From NCBI GenBank assembly GCA_030425485.1, contig JAUIAM010000024.1:1-64000 (forward strand): a DNA stretch of 64,000 nucleotides, in the 5' to 3' direction. How positions within the stretch are numbered: the first letter of the stretch is position 1; every line of letters starts with the position of its first letter. Both the position numbers and the translations under genes were made by a program. The notes below the pieces were generated by a model that saw nothing but the letters and a program-made list of their open reading frames with translations, was not told where the DNA came from and searched no databases. The DNA is from Verrucomicrobiia bacterium. GTDB taxonomy: Bacteria; Verrucomicrobiota; Verrucomicrobiia; Opitutales; Cerasicoccaceae. This document shows positions 62,010-64,000 of this stretch, piece after piece.

Positions 62010-64000
62010 ATGAACCCGATCAAGACACTCCACATTTCACTATGCCTAATGCTCATTTCTCAGCTTAATGCCAATGCCGGGAACGACGCCCCCTGGAAAA
62101 CTCCCCGCGATCCGGTTATCGCCAAAATGGCACCGCAGGTCATCGAGAGTCTTTCCGGTAGCTATCGTGTGCGTGGCCCACTGCGGGATGGCAAGGCGCC
62201 CGAGTTTCTCGCCAGCTTACAAGCCGACGGCACCTTTCCCGACCTCGACCCCGACGACAACCACCGCGCCCTGCTGCGTATCTGGGTCATTGCCCTGGAT
62301 CTGGGAAGAAAGCAGGCCCTGACTCCTGAACTGCGCCAAAAACTCTACACCGCCCTCGCCCACTACACTAAGCTCGAGGCTCAGAATCCTGCCCCCTGGC
62401 CCATCGGCTGCTTCCACTCGCCCCTGTATTTCCTTGGGACCTGGTTTATTCTGGAGCCTGACATGAGCGCGGACTGGCAAAGTCAACCCGAGCTTCGCCC
62501 CACCCTGAAAACCATCTGGGAGCAAGGCGGCATCGTCGCCTCGCACGCATGGAACTTTCCCGGCGGCGGAACACGCGTTACCGACCCGCTGAGCATCGAG
62601 AACTTTCGCCATGACGGTGCCTTCGTCGTGGCTAACTTTTACCCCTACCGTCCCTTGGTCGCCTATGCGCTTTTCCTCGGACGCGACGACTACCTGGCCC
62701 TCACGATCGAGACGGCCAAGCTCTCCATCGACAAGCCTGTCAACCCCGCCGACCCCGCCCTGGGCTTCTGGACCGAGGGCATCAACCCGGATAGCTCCGT
62801 CAGTGCGCACGGCCAGCAGAACTACCTCTTTGGTTATGGCAAGGACTACCTAAGCGGCCTGAACAAGCTGGCCAATCTCACCCAGGACACGCCCTACGCC
62901 TTCGAGCCCGAGCAACTCGACGTCATGGCGGGCATCATCCTGGACGGGATGCAGTGGTTTGTCTACCACGGGCAGACGGACTACTCCGTCCTCGGGCGAC
63001 ATAATTTCTACCCCGACTCCGGTCAGGGTGCGGAAGCGTTGCTGACTAACCTGAGCAATGCCCTGCTCAAAGCTTCGACCACGCCATTGGCGCGGGAAGC
63101 CGAGCTTAAGGCCCTGGTGAAAAGGCTCGGCAAAGGCAAGAGCTTTGCCGGCAGCCGCTACTTCTGGAACGTCGAGGACTACGTCCACCGGGGCGAGGAC
63201 TACTCCATCGTGGTCAACGTGAGCTCAACCCGCATGCCCGGTCCCGAGAATACCGACCGCGGACGGCAAAACTACCATTTTGGCAACGGTGTGTCCTTCA
63301 TCTATCTGCGCGGCGATGAGTACAAGGACGCCCGTGGCGGGATGAACTACCGCGCCTTGCCCGGCATCACCGCTGCCTACGGCGACCCCATCGCTCCGTT
63401 CATCATGACCTGGCGCGGGCTGCGCGGGCGCAACACCTTTTCCGGTGGGCTCAACCATGAGCACTCAGGCATCATCGCGTTTGAGTCCGACCTCGACGCC
63501 CCCCACGAAAGCGTCAAGGCCAAGAAGGCGTGGTTCTTCCTCGGCGACATCATGGTCTGTCTCGGGACGGACATCCGCGCCGACGAAGACGTCGCCGACA
63601 TTCAGACCACCGTGAATCAAACCGCGTGGCGCACGCCCGTCACCCTCTGGGAAGACGGCGTCGAAGAACCTACTGAATTCGAGGAAGCGGCCGAGTTCCC
63701 CGTCGCCCTGATGACCCCCGCCGTGCTCTGGCAGGACGGCGTGGGCTACGTCATTGCCGAGGGCGAGGCCTCCTTTACCACGCAGACCGTCCCCACCCAC
63801 TGGGAGGAGCTCAGCCGCAACAACACGGCCAACGAGCCCACCTCCGAAGCCGACATTTTCCGCCTCTACTTCGAGCACTTCGACGAATCGCTCGCCCACT
63901 ACGCCTACGCGGTCCACCCGGCCATCAGCCTGAGCGAAGCCGCCGCACTGGTTACCTCCCGGACCTGGGACCTTCTGGCCAACACCCCGCAGGCACAGGC
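62010..64000 (+). CDS. PL8 family polysaccharide lyase (3' end outside window)
   Basis: At least 663 residues, open to the right edge. Signal peptide at 1-23 (LCLMLISQLNANA). The N-terminal alpha-toroid has His267 and Tyr276 in SAHGQQNYLFGYGKDYL, spaced nine as in chondroitinase AC (His225/Tyr234 by my recollection), and Arg330 in LGRHNF at the expected distance; the second Arg of that enzyme is not at the equivalent position. A beta-sandwich domain follows from about 380 with NYRALPGITA. PL8 enzymes eliminate uronic-acid glycans such as hyaluronan, chondroitin and xanthan. Substrate is open. Confidence 0.9.
   Translation, partial: MNPIKTLHISLCLMLISQLNANAGNDAPWKTPRDPVIAKMAPQVIESLSGSYRVRGPLRDGKAPEFLASLQADGTFPDLDPDDNHRALLRIWVIALDLGRKQALTPELRQKLYTALAHYTKLEAQNPAPWPIGCFHSPLYFLGTWFILEPDMSADWQSQPELRPTLKTIWEQGGIVASHAWNFPGGGTRVTDPLSIENFRHDGAFVVANFYPYRPLVAYALFLGRDDYLALTIETAKLSIDKPVNPADPALGFWTEGINPDSSVSAHGQQNYLFGYGKDYLSGLNKLANLTQDTPYAFEPEQLDVMAGIILDGMQWFVYHGQTDYSVLGRHNFYPDSGQGAEALLTNLSNALLKASTTPLAREAELKALVKRLGKGKSFAGSRYFWNVEDYVHRGEDYSIVVNVSSTRMPGPENTDRGRQNYHFGNGVSFIYLRGDEYKDARGGMNYRALPGITAAYGDPIAPFIMTWRGLRGRNTFSGGLNHEHSGIIAFESDLDAPHESVKAKKAWFFLGDIMVCLGTDIRADEDVADIQTTVNQTAWRTPVTLWEDGVEEPTEFEEAAEFPVALMTPAVLWQDGVGYVIAEGEASFTTQTVPTHWEELSRNNTANEPTSEADIFRLYFEHFDESLAHYAYAVHPAISLSEAAALVTSRTWDLLANTPQAQ

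Noticed and set aside
1-64000. tRNA, rRNA and CRISPR
   Set aside because: No T-arm-like GGTTCRANNCC with acceptor pairing, no rRNA signature and no regularly spaced direct repeats were seen on reading; a dedicated search could still find a divergent case.

Overview
The window reads as chromosomal DNA of a Verrucomicrobiota bacterium, probably of the Opitutae/Puniceicoccales type. The support is a mean base composition near 60% GC, a UvrA of 1828 residues with four ABC modules (the doubled form I know from chlamydiae and other PVC bacteria), four proteins with PEP-CTERM type sorting tails, a giant pseudopilin-like protein of the Verru_Chthon cassette A type, and very weak Shine-Dalgarno use. 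No tRNA, rRNA, CRISPR array, phage or complete insertion sequence was seen. Genus is not determinable from the sequence alone.

Layout. 0.2-10.2 kb: two tandem paralogous secreted/anchored proteins, an FAD oxidoreductase carrying an in-frame repeat insertion, recR, a large orphan membrane protein, a TetR regulator, a run of three MITE-like elements, and a di-heme oxidoreductase. 10.4-21.8 kb: four-module UvrA, RhlE-type helicase, a leader/terminator region and MATE exporter, a lipoprotein, a LURP-one-like protein, YbaB/EbfC and an SMP-30 protein. 22-26.7 kb: dnaK, a small zinc-ribbon gene bracketed by inverted repeats, groES and groEL. 27-37.4 kb: a YdjM-like hydrolase, an MFS transporter, rpmF (found by reading; 59 residues), a PEP-CTERM gene, then plsX-fabH and an envelope cluster (secreted protein, BamD-like TPR protein, LptE-like lipoprotein) and rpe. 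37.5-44.4 kb: the complete osmoprotectant dipeptide (NAGGN) operon with a divergent OPT-family transporter. 44.5-48.8 kb: PEP-CTERM gene, uridine kinase, and a catalase-ankyrin pair divergent from a two-cysteine OxyR.

48.8-64 kb is a polysaccharide utilisation locus: LacI regulator, FAD oxidoreductase, heparinase II/III-like lyase, a Verru_Chthon A protein with its partner, two paralogous PEP-CTERM proteins, a sialidase-fold protein with Asp-boxes, and a PL8 lyase running off the right edge. The main discovery is a 14-bp near-palindrome, TGCATACCAATGCA, present seven times in this locus and upstream of nearly every transcription unit. In four promoters it is followed, after exactly 10 nt, by CTTTANG. 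This ties the pseudopilin-like protein and the PEP-CTERM proteins to the same regulon as the two lyases and suggests one surface-located glycan capture and depolymerisation system, probably controlled by the adjacent LacI protein.

Intergenic DNA is rich in short dispersed repeats: CTAG-bounded MITE-like elements with inverted ends (three of them start inside the TAG stop codon of a gene), a 58-bp GC-rich element that has also entered a coding sequence in frame, a GTATC...TACAAA motif clustered inside uvrA, and longer hairpin repeats.
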